Part shown: positions 15,805-26,436 of the stretch, piece after piece
How positions within the stretch are numbered: position 1 is the stretch's first letter
Layout of the letters: each line of letters opens with the position of its first letter
NCBI RefSeq assembly: GCF_004519315.1
Contig: NZ_SOZE01000009.1
Location: forward strand, 1 to 64,000
Direction of reading: 5' to 3'
DNA length: 64,000 nucleotides
From: Mucilaginibacter psychrotolerans
GTDB taxonomy: Bacteria; Bacteroidota; Bacteroidia; Sphingobacteriales; Sphingobacteriaceae
Program-made: the position numbers and the translations under genes
The notes under the pieces: generated by a model
Databases searched by the model: none
Told to the model about the DNA's origin: nothing
Seen by the model: only the letters and a program-made list of their open reading frames with translations

Positions 15805-17415
15805 TTATCTGCCTACTTTATAAGTGTTACTTTGTTCCTGACCCTGCTCCTGTTCCTGTGCTTGTTCTTCAGCCATTTCCGGTTCTCTCGGGTTGTATTT
15901 AGCTTCCAACAGGGAGTTGTAAAGGCCGTACTCGGGTTTCAGGATCTTGCGGGTGCCTGCTGCATCTTCCACTTTGATGCTTTTGGTTTTATAGGTTTCC
16001 AAAACCTTATAGGTGGTATCCATGTAAGCGATCTCGTCGCCCTTTTTAAATCCCTGCGCGGTATCGGCCCCTTGTTTCTGTTCCCGTTTAGGATTTACGC
16101 CTAATAACAAATTAGCCGCCTTTTGGGCATCCCTGGACGCTTTGGCAATCTCAAAAGGCTCGTCCTTAAACAGCTTGACGAAATTGCTCATGTATGAAGC
16201 CTGGTGACCGAAATTATGTCCAATCTTAAGCTCACCACCGATCAGGATAGCAGTAATGGACGCGCGCAATTCTTCACGCGCATATTCCAGGGAGCCAAAC
16301 TTGCCTTCCATCGGGCGCTTTTCACGGCTTTCATGCCCTGTCCAGTGTGCAAGCTGATGGATGGCCGCCTGATAATACTTGGTTTCATTTTCAAATTGTT
16401 CCTTTTCAGGCATAAAAATGGCATCCCGTTGCTTATCGTAATAAGCTTCCTGACCGCCATGAATGATGACCGCCTTACTGTCGGCGATCAGCTTTTCAGC
16501 CCTTTCCACCGGAGACAAGGTTTGTCCCTCGTTTTGTTTTTCCAGGAACTCAGCCAAAGGTTGCAGGTCCTTAAGCTGGCTGCCGTTGAACAGGAAAGCC
16601 TGCCCGCGCTGGGGCTTATCGAATTCAACGGTTTTAGTTTGCGTAACGCCCTGATCGTTTTTAATGGGCTTCCCATCAGCAGTCCGGATAGCCTGGATAT
16701 CGTTGGTTTTAGGAAATTCGATCAGCGTGCCTGTTTCATCTTTTTTTACCCAGGTACCAGCATAACGGGCAGCATCGGCGGACATCCACCTTGGATCGTC
16801 ATGGCGTTCCATACCCAGTATTAAAGCGTTCATGGCACTGTAGCCTTTACCCGTAGTGGGGTTGATAGGCTTCACAAAAGCCGGAAGCCCGTTTTCCTTA
16901 ACGGGTTTTTGAAATAAGGAATTGCCATCCTTAATTTCTGCGATCAGCTTGTTGGAAAGCTGTACCGGTAGCGGTTTGAAATTTTTGTCGTTCATGTCAT
17001 TTTTGATTAGCAGTTCATATAAAAATTTAAGTGGATTGATAAATCTGTTTTGGTAGCGGATGCTGAAATGCAAGTGCTCGCCGGTCACCCGCCCCGTTGA
17101 GCCGGTAATCCCGATGGCCTCACCGGCTGCGATAGTTTGCTGCGCTCCAACAAAAACCTGGCTGAGATGACCGTATACCGATACGATATCGTCATGCGAC
17201 AGACGGATATTGATGCCAAGACCATCATCATAGCCGGTGGATCTTACTTTACCTGATAGGATGGCGTATACCGTATCGTGGCGGGCCTTGAAGTCAATTC
17301 CTTCATGCATTGTGTATCTCCCGGTCAGGGGATGGATGCGGTAGCCGAAATCGGAATTGATGCGCAGGTGTTTTAAGGGGAGGCAGACCAGGCAAAAGCT
17401 GATAAGTACTTTCAT
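15805..17415 (-). CDS. M23-type peptidase domain joined in frame to ArdC-like antirestriction/zincin protein
   Basis: Residues 1-135 form a small M23 (LytM) endopeptidase domain after a short hydrophobic start. The metal ligands are visible: H28, H37-x3-D41 (HEGIDFKA) and H114-L-H116. From M141 (MNDKNFKPLPV, codon at 16994-16996) a second unit begins: an ArdC-like N-terminal domain (LSNKLIAEIKDG, YSAMNALILG) and a zincin-like box HQLAHWTGH at 353-361. A Gln/Glu-rich tail ends it. The two functions belong in different compartments, so either M141 is used as a separate start or the fusion is processed. The gene overlaps its upstream neighbour by 4 bp. The usual catalytic Glu of HExxH is Gln here. 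Confidence 0.75.
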   Translation of the reverse strand: MKVLISFCLVCLPLKHLRINSDFGYRIHPLTGRYTMHEGIDFKARHDTVYAILSGKVRSTGYDDGLGINIRLSHDDIVSVYGHLSQVFVGAQQTIAAGEAIGITGSTGRVTGEHLHFSIRYQNRFINPLKFLYELLIKNDMNDKNFKPLPVQLSNKLIAEIKDGNSLFQKPVKENGLPAFVKPINPTTGKGYSAMNALILGMERHDDPRWMSADAARYAGTWVKKDETGTLIEFPKTNDIQAIRTADGKPIKNDQGVTQTKTVEFDKPQRGQAFLFNGSQLKDLQPLAEFLEKQNEGQTLSPVERAEKLIADSKAVIIHGGQEAYYDKQRDAIFMPEKEQFENETKYYQAAIHQLAHWTGHESREKRPMEGKFGSLEYAREELRASITAILIGGELKIGHNFGHQASYMSNFVKLFKDEPFEIAKASRDAQKAANLLLGVNPKREQKQGADTAQGFKKGDEIAYMDTTYKVLETYKTKSIKVEDAAGTRKILKPEYGLYNSLLEAKYNPREPEMAEEQAQEQEQGQEQSNTYKVGR

Positions 17416-17819
17416 CGGCTGTAGGTTTTGGCCAGTTCTTGTTTTTGTGCAGGGTTAATGGATTCTAATACCCGTTCCTGCAGACCCGGATGATCGTTGG
17501 CAATAGCCAGCGCGGAATATAGTGCCTGAGAAGTTTCCCTATCCTGTAACAGCATGATCTTATACATGGCCTTAAAATCATCCAGTGGCATGGACGAGCC
17601 ATTTTGGGTCAGGTCATTAAAAATCTCTTGTTTATCCTTGAGCATCATTAACTGGCCTGCAGGATAATAGGCTTCACCTCCATCGGGAAAGCTTACATAA
17701 TTTTCTTTTTCAGACCGGGCATAGGTTAATATACCGATCTCTCCCTTTTTAGTGCCGGTGTCGTTTTCGAGATCCGGCTGCACCAACACGAGGGTGCCGT
17801 TTAATTTTGCATTAGCCAT
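17412..17819 (-). CDS. Small conserved ICE protein, paralogue 1 of 3
   Basis: A 135-aa protein with LVLVQPDLENDTGTKKGEIG, then a short strand (YVSFPDGGEAYYPAGQLMMLK), and a helical second half. It shares this plan with the next two upstream genes (17839-18243 and 18268-18687). The conserved KGEIGI segment suggests a small beta-barrel-like N-terminus. No family name recognised. It overlaps the M23/ArdC gene by 4 bp. Confidence 0.55.
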   Translation of the reverse strand: MANAKLNGTLVLVQPDLENDTGTKKGEIGILTYARSEKENYVSFPDGGEAYYPAGQLMMLKDKQEIFNDLTQNGSSMPLDDFKAMYKIMLLQDRETSQALYSALAIANDHPGLQERVLESINPAQKQELAKTYSR

Positions 17820-17838
17820 AATGTTTAAGTTTTAAAAT

Positions 17839-18243
17839 TTACCTGCCTATCTTGCGCCTTGCCGCATGGTCGATGACTTCGCTCAACCGGATAGTGGCCC
17901 AGCGATGAAGTTCCGGGTCGTCGTTTAAATGCTCGAAAGCTTGTCTTACCTCTTTGGCCGATCCGGATTCCTGCAACCCGGCGAGGTATCGAAGATTTTC
18001 AGGTACAGGCGGCCACAGTGCTGCCCGTTTGTTTTCCGCTGTTTCGTTTAACTCATCGGGAGTTCTCAGCACGAATAAAGTGTGTGAACAAAAGGGCTCG
18101 ACGTCTTCATCTTCAAACCTTACCCAAATTTCGTCCTCCTTGAAGTCCGAATGTTCAATGATGCCGATCTTGCCCATGAAGTCGGATAACCACAGGACCG
18201 GGCTGACCATGACCATTAAGTCAATAGTATCTTGCTCATTCAT
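17839..18243 (-). CDS. Small conserved ICE protein, paralogue 2 of 3
   Basis: A 134-aa protein, the most diverged of the three tandem copies: MGKIGIIEHSDFKEDEIWVRF aligns with the KGEIGI...YVSF part of its neighbours. It then has an acidic strand and a helical half ending RKIGR. Function unknown. Confidence 0.5.
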   Translation of the reverse strand: MNEQDTIDLMVMVSPVLWLSDFMGKIGIIEHSDFKEDEIWVRFEDEDVEPFCSHTLFVLRTPDELNETAENKRAALWPPVPENLRYLAGLQESGSAKEVRQAFEHLNDDPELHRWATIRLSEVIDHAARRKIGR

Positions 18244-18267
18244 GATTGTTCTTTTATATTTTGGAGT

Positions 18268-18687
18268 TTATCTGCCTCTTTTATAGGCTTGATCAAGGCC
18301 GAGACTTTCTTCCAGTGTGACCAATGCCGCTGCTATCAGACCCGGATTTTTTTGAACTATTTCCATGGCAGTCCGCTGTTGTGGCAGCGTTCCGTAGTCC
18401 AGCAGTAAGGCAATATTTTTAAGGTCTCTAAAATGGTCTACTGAAAGTGTCAGCGCATGTTTATGCATAAAATCATAAATAGCACCGGAATCCTTAAAAG
18501 TGAGCAGGGCGTCAGCACTGTATAAGCCAACTTCGAAGTCGTCAAATCCTACATAGAACTCATCCGTATTCAGGATGGCGGCTGTAATGATGCCGATCTC
18601 TCCTTGTTTATTTACAGGATCATCCTTTAAGTAAGGGTGTATCATCAACAATTCGGGCAACTGTTTTTCATTCGATTCTTCGTTCAT
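18268..18687 (-). CDS. Small conserved ICE protein, paralogue 3 of 3
   Basis: A 139-aa protein with LPELLMIHPYLKDDPVNKQG, then EIGIITAAILNTDEFYVGFDD, and a helical C-terminal half ending YKRGR. It aligns with the two downstream genes over its whole length. It overlaps the coupling-protein gene by 20 bp, so translation is probably coupled. Function unknown; the position suggests a role linked to the coupling protein. Confidence 0.55.
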   Translation of the reverse strand: MNEESNEKQLPELLMIHPYLKDDPVNKQGEIGIITAAILNTDEFYVGFDDFEVGLYSADALLTFKDSGAIYDFMHKHALTLSVDHFRDLKNIALLLDYGTLPQQRTAMEIVQKNPGLIAAALVTLEESLGLDQAYKRGR

Positions 18688-20674
18688 TCTTCATGGTAGC
18701 TTTAATGGGTGGTGGTGGTTTAAATGCAATTACCATTTGCTGAATTTCATTACTGATATGATTGAAATTGCTCCGGAGCTTCTCGTCCATCTTTCCCCCG
18801 AAATCATAAAAGGCAGGCAAAGGCTTATAGGCTTTTTCTTCCCTGGCGATCTCCTTCATATCCAAATTAATGCGGCAGTTCACGGCGGAGGTTTCGAACT
18901 GCCCGGTGTAGTTTTCCTGAGCATCGGCCGCGATCATTCCCACCATTTCACCCGAATTGAGAGAGGCTATTTTTCCTGCCGGAATCAGCACCTCCAGTTT
19001 CTCATTGAGGGATGTGGATGTTTTATTCCGGTCTATTGACAGGCCCTCACCTATCTGTTTGGATTTTCCGAACAGGCGCTCCAGCCACTCCAGGGTATCT
19101 TTATTTCGCACAGAACCTGAGAGTACAGTACCGACCACGGCGGTAATCGTGGTTGCGGTATCTTTCCCGTATTGCTGGTTAAATTGCGGCAGTTCCTGCA
19201 ATCCCATCAGTACAGCAACCTTATTCGATCTGGCTGTTGCAATCAGATTTTCCACCCGGTGGACGAATAAGGTAGGCACCTCATCCACAATCAAGGCAGA
19301 TGGCAGGTTACCTTTGGTATTGATTAGCTTGGTGAGCCGGTTGATGATGATAGAATAACAGGCCGAATTGATATTTTGCGTATTGGGGTCATTAGCGAGT
19401 ACCAGCATGCCCGGATTCTCCTTAGCTGAAATTTTGAGGTCAAAATCATTACCCGAAAAAACCCAAAAGGTTTCCTTTGTGGCCAGCCTGCTGATAAAGA
19501 TCTTCAGCGTACCGATCTGCCCTTCCAATTGGTCGAAGGCCTTGGCGTTGTACGCTGTCATGAATGGTGATAGCAGCGAACGAAGTTCAGGTTCAGAGGT
19601 CAGAGCGTTAAATATTTCCTCATAGGAACGGTTCAATAAAGCCAATACATGGGGAAAACTGGAATAGATGCCGCCTTTATACTTGCTCATAAAGTACACG
19701 CACGAAGCAAGAAAATTGATGGCAGACTGCGTGAAGAATTGGTCACTACCACCTGAACGGTCTCCCTTTTTCAAGGCCTCCACCAACGCCTCGGCAGTTT
19801 CTGCAGCATCGGCCAATGATTTGATATAATCAGCCCGCCAGGGATTGATACGGCGGCTTTTTTCGATATCATTCAGATTGATAACATGAAAAGCGTAGCC
19901 TTTTAATTTGCCGTTTTGTTTGGCGAGCAGATAGTGGTAATAAGCGATCTGCCCAAGGTCAGGAAACTTAAAATCATACAGGCAAACCGCAAATTCTTTA
20001 GCGATCAGCTGCCGGATAAAGGGATTGACGATAGAAAAACTTTTACCGGAACCTGGTGTGCCGATGACCATGGTGCCGCGGAATACGTTGCAGATATTGA
20101 TCCAGCCATTCCGCACTTTGCCTTTATAATAAAAAAGCATGGGGATATTGACCGAATATGCGGTATCTATTCGCTTAACAGGCTGCATAAAGCTTTCGGC
20201 CTCGGTGTTCCATTTATCCTTACCTAAGCCGGATTTAATGAACTTGGAAATGTTATCCATCGCCACGCTCACCATGAGCGCCCCGATAAAGGAGCAGATC
20301 ATGTACAGCAGGTCGAACCAGGTGGTATATTTAAACACCTGAGTCGATGCACGTCCCTGATAAACGATGCTGCCGAAAAATAAAAACAGACCGAGCGCAA
20401 GCGGGTAAACAATATGCTTTTTAGGGTCGAGGTCTGTTTTCTTTTTTGCCAGCGTACCGATGCTGACCAGGCATATCAGGCCAAATGTCGCCAGTTTACT
20501 GTAGATCAGTTTAGCATAAATAAAAATGTGGCTGATCTTGTCGAGCGGTGTTTGAAAAATGCCCCATATAGGGGCATCGTGGTAAATGAATATGCAGGCT
20601 TCCAGTAAAATGGATAAATAGATTGCGCACTGCAAAAACCCGTGGAGTTTTTGCTGTTCCCGTGTTTCTTCCAT
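18668..20674 (-). CDS. mobC: Type IV coupling protein (VirD4/TraG-like, MobC of Bacteroides CTns)
   Basis: A 668-aa ATPase with about four membrane segments in the first 140 residues. The Walker A is GTPGSGKS at 205-212, followed by FAVCLYDFKFPDLG; the Walker B is in SALIVDEVPTLFV. The late AATTITAVVGTVLSGS region is conserved in TraD/TraG proteins. It would link the relaxase-DNA complex to the Tra channel at the inner membrane. Unlike the usual mobA-mobB-mobC order it sits ~18 kb from mobB, after the giant methylase-helicase gene. Confidence 0.9.
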   Translation of the reverse strand: MEETREQQKLHGFLQCAIYLSILLEACIFIYHDAPIWGIFQTPLDKISHIFIYAKLIYSKLATFGLICLVSIGTLAKKKTDLDPKKHIVYPLALGLFLFFGSIVYQGRASTQVFKYTTWFDLLYMICSFIGALMVSVAMDNISKFIKSGLGKDKWNTEAESFMQPVKRIDTAYSVNIPMLFYYKGKVRNGWINICNVFRGTMVIGTPGSGKSFSIVNPFIRQLIAKEFAVCLYDFKFPDLGQIAYYHYLLAKQNGKLKGYAFHVINLNDIEKSRRINPWRADYIKSLADAAETAEALVEALKKGDRSGGSDQFFTQSAINFLASCVYFMSKYKGGIYSSFPHVLALLNRSYEEIFNALTSEPELRSLLSPFMTAYNAKAFDQLEGQIGTLKIFISRLATKETFWVFSGNDFDLKISAKENPGMLVLANDPNTQNINSACYSIIINRLTKLINTKGNLPSALIVDEVPTLFVHRVENLIATARSNKVAVLMGLQELPQFNQQYGKDTATTITAVVGTVLSGSVRNKDTLEWLERLFGKSKQIGEGLSIDRNKTSTSLNEKLEVLIPAGKIASLNSGEMVGMIAADAQENYTGQFETSAVNCRINLDMKEIAREEKAYKPLPAFYDFGGKMDEKLRSNFNHISNEIQQMVIAFKPPPPIKATMKNERRIE

Positions 20675-20697
20675 AAAAATGAATTGGGTTAGTAATG

Positions 20698-20722
20698 AAA
20701 AAAGCCCCCGGCTTTAGCGGGT
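20698..20722 (-). terminator. Weak terminator-like hairpin between methylase-helicase and coupling protein
   Basis: On the minus strand ACCCGCTAAAGCCGGGGGC is followed by a T-run. The stem is short and imperfect, so at most partial termination is expected. Confidence 0.35.
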
Positions 20723-20752
20723 GACTCCATGAACAAAGGCTACAAGGCGTGC

Positions 20753-23700
20753 TTATCGCCTAATACCTATATGGACGGCCATATCCTCTTCCTCGTCAGC
20801 TTTAAACAACTCTTCTTTTTGGGATTGCTTTTCATTTTCTGAGATCTGTTGGCTGATCTCCAGTTCCAGTTTAGCCAGATCCTTTTTCAGGGCCGCCAGC
20901 TCGTATTCCTGGTCAAAGGTCCGTTGCGTTAAATCCCGAACTTCGGGAATCTGCTTCTGCAGATCGGCTATATCTTTTTCATATCGCTCGGACATACCGA
21001 CAACGCGGTCGATGGAGTTCAGAAAATAGCGTGCGGCAAGTTTCGGATTATCCACATGTGGCGCTCCACCGTTTTGCATATACTTGATCCCTGTTGCACG
21101 GCTTTCGGCATAAAGTGAGGTTACAAATTCGATCTTACTGCTGAACATCCCGTCAACGGTCTGCAGCTTTCGTCTGATATAAAGATCAAAGCCATACAGT
21201 TCGCCTAAATGCAACTCCGGTTGGTTAGGGTTTTGCGGACACCAGTTGGTATAAAGGTCGATCAGCTTTTGCCCGATGGCAACTGCGTCAGCAGAGGTCA
21301 TCTCTTTCAACTTTATCAGGTTGAGCTTCGTACCATCGCCATCGTATTTTAGCAGACCTTTATATACCTGCGTATCAGTATGTACCATATCCAGGGTCGT
21401 TTGCGTGTCCCTGCATTTCTTTTCCAGGTCCTCCAGCAAATAACGGCTCCTGGCTACCTCTTTGAAGTGCGCAGATTTGTACCCTTCCAGTTCAGCGACC
21501 TTTTTCTCGATCCTGGTTTTTTCCAACAATGAAGTGTCCCCGGAAAGTATGGCGATATATTCCGAAAAATTCATCCCGCTTTGCTCATCAATCGCGCCTT
21601 CATCCAGTGTCCGAACCGCCAGCTCGTTATTTTTCATCTGGCTGATGAAGATCTGTTTGTTTTTTAGCAGATTGAATTTGTAGTTATCCAATGACTGTTC
21701 CACGGCATAGATAAAGTTCCGGACCTTATTGCCGTAATACATTTTCGCCAGCAAGTTGCCTTGTCTTGCACCCCTACCGTCCCTTTGTTCGAGCTCAGAA
21801 GGCTTCCAGGGAATATCGAGGTGGTGCATGGCAACAACCCTTTGCTGAACATTTAAGCCCGTACCTGCCTTTTCTGTACTGCCGATCAGGATGCGGATCT
21901 CGCCGGCATTCATTTTCATGAACAGTTCTTTGCGCTGCTTATCGGTAGTCCAGTTATGAATAAAGGTGATCTGGTTCGCCGGGACGTCAAAATCAGTTAT
22001 GAGTTTGTCGCGCAAGGCATCGTAAACATTGAATTCCCCGACCTTTGGCGTACCGATATCAGAAAAGATGATCTGTGTACCTTTATAGGCCGTGCTTTCA
22101 TGAAAGATTTGAGCGACGTTTTTAGCGCAAATGTTGACCTTATTACCCGGATTGTCGCCATATTTTTCGGGGTTAACCAATCGCATATCCACCGCCATTT
22201 TTTTGGCGTAATTGGTGGCAATCAGCATTCGGCCCTTATCTTCATCAGCAGTAAGTGGCCGTCTTCCGATTACAGTGGCGTCACCCGTTTTGGCGAACTG
22301 CATTAACCGCTTGATGAAGTCCTGCTGGTCAGGCGTTGGCTTAATATTAACCAGCACTTCATCAATTTCGGGTTTATCGAGGTTGATGTGTTTGGCCGTT
22401 TTATAATCGGTGATCTGATTATAAAATAGTGCCAGCTCAGGCACTTTGATGAAATGCCGAAAACGTTCCTTAGCCCTGATCTCGTTAGTCACCGTAAACT
22501 CAAAGTCAACCGTCTTGCGTGCATAAACCGCCGCCCAGGCATCAAAATTTGAGATCCGCTGCCTTTCCAATTCCCGTGGACGAAGGTATTTGAAGATCAA
22601 ATACATCTCCGTCAGGCTATTGGAGATCGGCGTTCCGCTTAAAAAGGTAGCGCACAGATCTGCGTCATACCTGTCCTGTAGGGTGCGTATGGCAAACAGC
22701 ATGTTCAGTGCTTTTTGACTGCCGAGCATGTTTCCTAAACCGGCTACCCTGGTATGCCTGGTGGTGAAAGTCAGGTTTTTGAACTTGTGGGATTCATCAA
22801 TAAAGAGATGGTCAATATTAAGCTCACCGAAATTGATGCCCGTATCCTTGCGCTGGGCTATTGCCTCCATTACGCCTTTTAACTTGGCTTCCAGGTTTTC
22901 CTTGCGGATCTCTAAACCCTTAAGCATCTCACGCGTGATTTCATCACCGGACTTTTGAATGGCCAGCAGATCAAGTTCGGTGTTATCCAACTCTATTTCG
23001 AGGATCTGCCTTTGGATTTCCGGTGATTGCGGGATCTTTCCAAACTGGTCATGCGTTAAAATAATACAGTCCCAGTTGTTATTTTTTATCTCGTGGAAAA
23101 TCCTTTTGCGCTTTGCCGGCTCAAAATCATTTTGTCCTGGTGCAAGAATCTTCGCCTTTGGATAAGCTAAACGAAAAGTATCGGTAATTTGCTGAACATT
23201 AGCCTTTAAAGCCAAAATCATGGGCTTATGTACGATGCCCAGCCGCTTCATTTCCATAGCGGCAATGATCATGGTGAGCGTTTTGCCTAAGCCCACCTCG
23301 TGATCGATCAGCCCGCCGTTATTTTGGATGACCCGCCAGGCCGCATTCCTTTGCGAGGAGTACAGGTCTGAAATCTTTAACGCTTTGAAGTCCAACCCCG
23401 GAAAAGTTAAATGGCTGCCATCGTATTCGCGCAGTGTGTAACAATTGTACGTATCGTTATAAAGCTTTTCTAAAAACTGCTTATCCTCGTTGGGCAATTC
23501 CAATAACCAGAGCAGGTAGCGAGCCCGGATATTGTCGATCTTCCGGTGAGCGGTTTGTATGGCTTCGGTATCAGGGACACGCACCGTTTTACCAGACTGT
23601 TCAACCGGATAGGTAAAATGCGGATTGGTATTGAGCAAGGCATATTCCAGCAGGGTGCGGCCGGTGACCTTGTTACTTTCTTTAGGAGTAACAGAGAATT

Positions 23701-26203
23701 CCTCGTTGGTAACCGTGTTCCCCTTTTTCGCATAAGTCACCTTGTAAGTATCAACCGAACCGTAAAAGTCAACCGTGGTGTCCAGTTTAAAAAGGTCGGT
23801 TGCGAATCGCTGATAGTAATCTACCGGCACCCATCGCTCACCAAGATTAAAGTCCAGTAGTTCGAAGGGAATCTTTTCGGGCTGCACCCGCCTAATGGCG
23901 GCGAGGCTCCGGGCGAACTGCAAGTTATCCGGCTCTGCTTCAGCCTGTTTTTCCGCAGCCTGCATTTTTTCAACGACATTGCCGGACAGGTAACTGTCTG
24001 TCGTTTCCCATTGGCCGCTTTGCGGATTTAACAAAATCTGCTGATCGAGTTTCAGGATAATCTCCTCCTTACTTAATCCGGTTATTTGCGCGATAACAGG
24101 CAAGTCAACCCTGCCAAGATCATTCAGGCTGCGCGCAAGTGCTTCTTGCGGATCATCGGTTTTGAGCGTTGCCTTCTGCTGGAAAAGCGGCCCATAAAAG
24201 ATATCGGAACGAATATATTTTTCCTGCTCCCTGATCTCCAGTGAGGACAGCATGTTAAACCCAAATGCGACATCGTTGATGATAGCGTTCCGGTTAACAA
24301 CCTTATTAAGTTCACCATACTTATGAAAAAAAGCCTCATAACGACTATTCAGGGACTGCCTTAACTCCGGGAACTGGATCTGATGCTCATTTTCAAGAGT
24401 CGAAAGTTCCAGGTAGATGTCCCGGAGCGTTAGATAATCCTGGTAAATGGCGGGTTCAGGCTGTACCTCAAATGGCGTAAACTGAGCTTCGCCATTCAGC
24501 GGTTCGCCGATCAATCCTACTTTCCCCTCAAAAATCGCCAGCGTATCCTTTACATAAAATGGTTTGAGATCGGTAAAAGCTTTTGGCCGGTCATGTACCA
24601 GTTTAAATGCCGGGGCTAAGGTGGTGTCTCCTTCATACCGGTAGTCGTGCCCGAACCGTTTCAATTCAGCAGAAAGCAAATCCAGTTCCTGCCCTAAATT
24701 AATCCCGGATAACCATTTGGAAGGAAAGGCGATCTCAGCAACATTGCTGTAGAGTTTATAAACATACCGGTTATTGGACAGAGCCTTTGCCGTCAGCAAA
24801 ACAACACTATCATGCATCGGCTTTGTTGTCGTACGGACCGTGCTGATTAGCTTAACGGTTCCGGTATCTATGAAAGCCCGGTCAAGGTCGTCGAGGTAAA
24901 CAAGCGCCTTATTTTCAGCTTCAGGGGGCGCGTCAAACAAACCGAGCTGGCCAAGGCTGGTATTTTTCCGACCAACCGTTTTTTCGGCTACAGGAACAGG
25001 GAGAAACGTTAATTGCCTTAGCTTGCTTTCCTTCGGATCGAAGGAGATTCCTTCCCACTTAGCATGGTCAAAATTTGCAAAGCCCGCAATGAGCTGTCCT
25101 TTTAATAAGGGTTCAATGTCTTGTAAATTTCCGTTTTGCCAAACCACCCGCGAAGCTTTACCGCGTGCGTTAGTGCCTTCGATGATCTCATCAGCAAAGA
25201 TCAACTCATTTTTATCCGCCAGCCAGGCGTTCAAATGATACTTGCCAAAGGCGTTTTCTTTTTCTACAGTTTCAATGAGCTGGCTTTCCGCTTCGCTGAG
25301 CGACTCTTTAGTGTCGTTTTTCTGAACCAGGATCAGGTGGGTACCAACTTCCACATTTGCGTTTTCCTTCATCAAATTAGCCGGAAGAACAGTTACGGTC
25401 AGCAGATCTGCCGATGTAAACAGATATTTACGTGCGGTTATATTTGAAGGGTTATTTAAAAAGGCATCTGTAACGAGGTAAGCAAGTATACCGCCATCCC
25501 TGATCTTGTCTAAACCTTTAGCAAAAAAGTAAGTATGTACTTTGGCAGATATGCCACTTTTATTATAAGCCGGGTCATGAACGGCAATTTTGCCAAACGG
25601 AATATTGCTGATCACAATATCAGATTGCGCCTTTTCGCTGGCGGCTGTTTCTTCCAGTTTCCTGATCTGGACATCCACGGGTACTGAAAAACCTGACGCT
25701 ATCGCGGTCAGTATCTTGCCGGTTATCCAGTCTTTTTCAATGGCAGTGACTCGTTCCAGATTAGGGAACGCCCGAATGCCCTCTTCTACAAAAATACCGG
25801 CTCCGGCGCTCGGCTCATAAAGCCTCCTGGGCTTAACACCGACTTCCTTAAGGACGGCGTAGATTAGGCGGGGGATGAATTCAGGTGTGTAATACGCAGT
25901 TTGAGAACTGCTTTTAAGCGCATCGATCGCCCCCTTATATGCTGTATCGCTCAGTTTTTGTTTAAGCAGGTCATGAAGTTCCATCACCTGCGGATATAAT
26001 TTAAGGTCAGCTTTAGACGCACCCAAGTTGGTCCATTCGCTAATTTCGCCAGGGGGAAATAAGATCGCTTTCAGGCCGCCGAACCCGGCATATTTTTTAA
26101 GTGATTCTAATTCAGTTGGGGTAAGTTGCTGGCCGGTGAAGTCCAGCGCTATCCGGATGGCAGCCAGGTTGTCTGCCATCTTCCTTGCCGGATTGTATGC
26201 CAT
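20753..26203 (-). CDS. Giant DNA methyltransferase-SNF2-like helicase protein
   Basis: An 1816-aa protein. The N-terminal part has a gamma-type N6-adenine methyltransferase: SAM motif [10 protein letters not shown] (129-138) and catalytic motif SNIPFG (199-204; the usual form is NPPF/Y). A superfamily 2 helicase follows, with Walker [10 protein letters not shown] near residue 970, a DEAH-like DESH near 1136, and motif [13 protein letters not shown] near 1470. A coiled-coil C-terminus ends it. Such fusions are common in Bacteroidota conjugative elements and resemble DarB-like antirestriction proteins that protect entering DNA. The role here is inferred. It lies 1 bp downstream of a 71-aa gene. 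Confidence 0.88.
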   Translation of the reverse strand: MAYNPARKMADNLAAIRIALDFTGQQLTPTELESLKKYAGFGGLKAILFPPGEISEWTNLGASKADLKLYPQVMELHDLLKQKLSDTAYKGAIDALKSSSQTAYYTPEFIPRLIYAVLKEVGVKPRRLYEPSAGAGIFVEEGIRAFPNLERVTAIEKDWITGKILTAIASGFSVPVDVQIRKLEETAASEKAQSDIVISNIPFGKIAVHDPAYNKSGISAKVHTYFFAKGLDKIRDGGILAYLVTDAFLNNPSNITARKYLFTSADLLTVTVLPANLMKENANVEVGTHLILVQKNDTKESLSEAESQLIETVEKENAFGKYHLNAWLADKNELIFADEIIEGTNARGKASRVVWQNGNLQDIEPLLKGQLIAGFANFDHAKWEGISFDPKESKLRQLTFLPVPVAEKTVGRKNTSLGQLGLFDAPPEAENKALVYLDDLDRAFIDTGTVKLISTVRTTTKPMHDSVVLLTAKALSNNRYVYKLYSNVAEIAFPSKWLSGINLGQELDLLSAELKRFGHDYRYEGDTTLAPAFKLVHDRPKAFTDLKPFYVKDTLAIFEGKVGLIGEPLNGEAQFTPFEVQPEPAIYQDYLTLRDIYLELSTLENEHQIQFPELRQSLNSRYEAFFHKYGELNKVVNRNAIINDVAFGFNMLSSLEIREQEKYIRSDIFYGPLFQQKATLKTDDPQEALARSLNDLGRVDLPVIAQITGLSKEEIILKLDQQILLNPQSGQWETTDSYLSGNVVEKMQAAEKQAEAEPDNLQFARSLAAIRRVQPEKIPFELLDFNLGERWVPVDYYQRFATDLFKLDTTVDFYGSVDTYKVTYAKKGNTVTNEEFSVTPKESNKVTGRTLLEYALLNTNPHFTYPVEQSGKTVRVPDTEAIQTAHRKIDNIRARYLLWLLELPNEDKQFLEKLYNDTYNCYTLREYDGSHLTFPGLDFKALKISDLYSSQRNAAWRVIQNNGGLIDHEVGLGKTLTMIIAAMEMKRLGIVHKPMILALKANVQQITDTFRLAYPKAKILAPGQNDFEPAKRKRIFHEIKNNNWDCIILTHDQFGKIPQSPEIQRQILEIELDNTELDLLAIQKSGDEITREMLKGLEIRKENLEAKLKGVMEAIAQRKDTGINFGELNIDHLFIDESHKFKNLTFTTRHTRVAGLGNMLGSQKALNMLFAIRTLQDRYDADLCATFLSGTPISNSLTEMYLIFKYLRPRELERQRISNFDAWAAVYARKTVDFEFTVTNEIRAKERFRHFIKVPELALFYNQITDYKTAKHINLDKPEIDEVLVNIKPTPDQQDFIKRLMQFAKTGDATVIGRRPLTADEDKGRMLIATNYAKKMAVDMRLVNPEKYGDNPGNKVNICAKNVAQIFHESTAYKGTQIIFSDIGTPKVGEFNVYDALRDKLITDFDVPANQITFIHNWTTDKQRKELFMKMNAGEIRILIGSTEKAGTGLNVQQRVVAMHHLDIPWKPSELEQRDGRGARQGNLLAKMYYGNKVRNFIYAVEQSLDNYKFNLLKNKQIFISQMKNNELAVRTLDEGAIDEQSGMNFSEYIAILSGDTSLLEKTRIEKKVAELEGYKSAHFKEVARSRYLLEDLEKKCRDTQTTLDMVHTDTQVYKGLLKYDGDGTKLNLIKLKEMTSADAVAIGQKLIDLYTNWCPQNPNQPELHLGELYGFDLYIRRKLQTVDGMFSSKIEFVTSLYAESRATGIKYMQNGGAPHVDNPKLAARYFLNSIDRVVGMSERYEKDIADLQKQIPEVRDLTQRTFDQEYELAALKKDLAKLELEISQQISENEKQSQKEELFKADEEEDMAVHIGIRR

Positions 26204-26204
26204 G

Positions 26205-26420
26205 TTAAACCTCCTGTAAATAAGCTGCTATGGTGCCGATCACTTCGTACTTCAGGAAGCGGTCGTCCTCGTCCAATCCTTTTACTAAAGGCGCACAGAT
26301 TTCGAGGATATTGGTTAACTCGTAGTGTAAAATTCCATGGTTGGAGAAGCGCAGATAAGTCCCGAAAAATTCTTCTTCCAACACGAGCTTTACATAATCG
26401 TAGGCTATGGTATCGGTCAT
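26205..26420 (-). CDS. Unknown 71-aa acidic protein
   Basis: A small acidic helical protein ([20 protein letters not shown]...[20 protein letters not shown]). It lies between traN and the giant methylase-helicase gene with gaps of 16 bp and 1 bp, so it is in the operon and likely translated. No family recognised. Confidence 0.55.
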   Translation of the reverse strand: MTDTIAYDYVKLVLEEEFFGTYLRFSNHGILHYELTNILEICAPLVKGLDEDDRFLKYEVIGTIAAYLQEV

Positions 26421-26436
26421 AAGAAAAGTATAGCGG

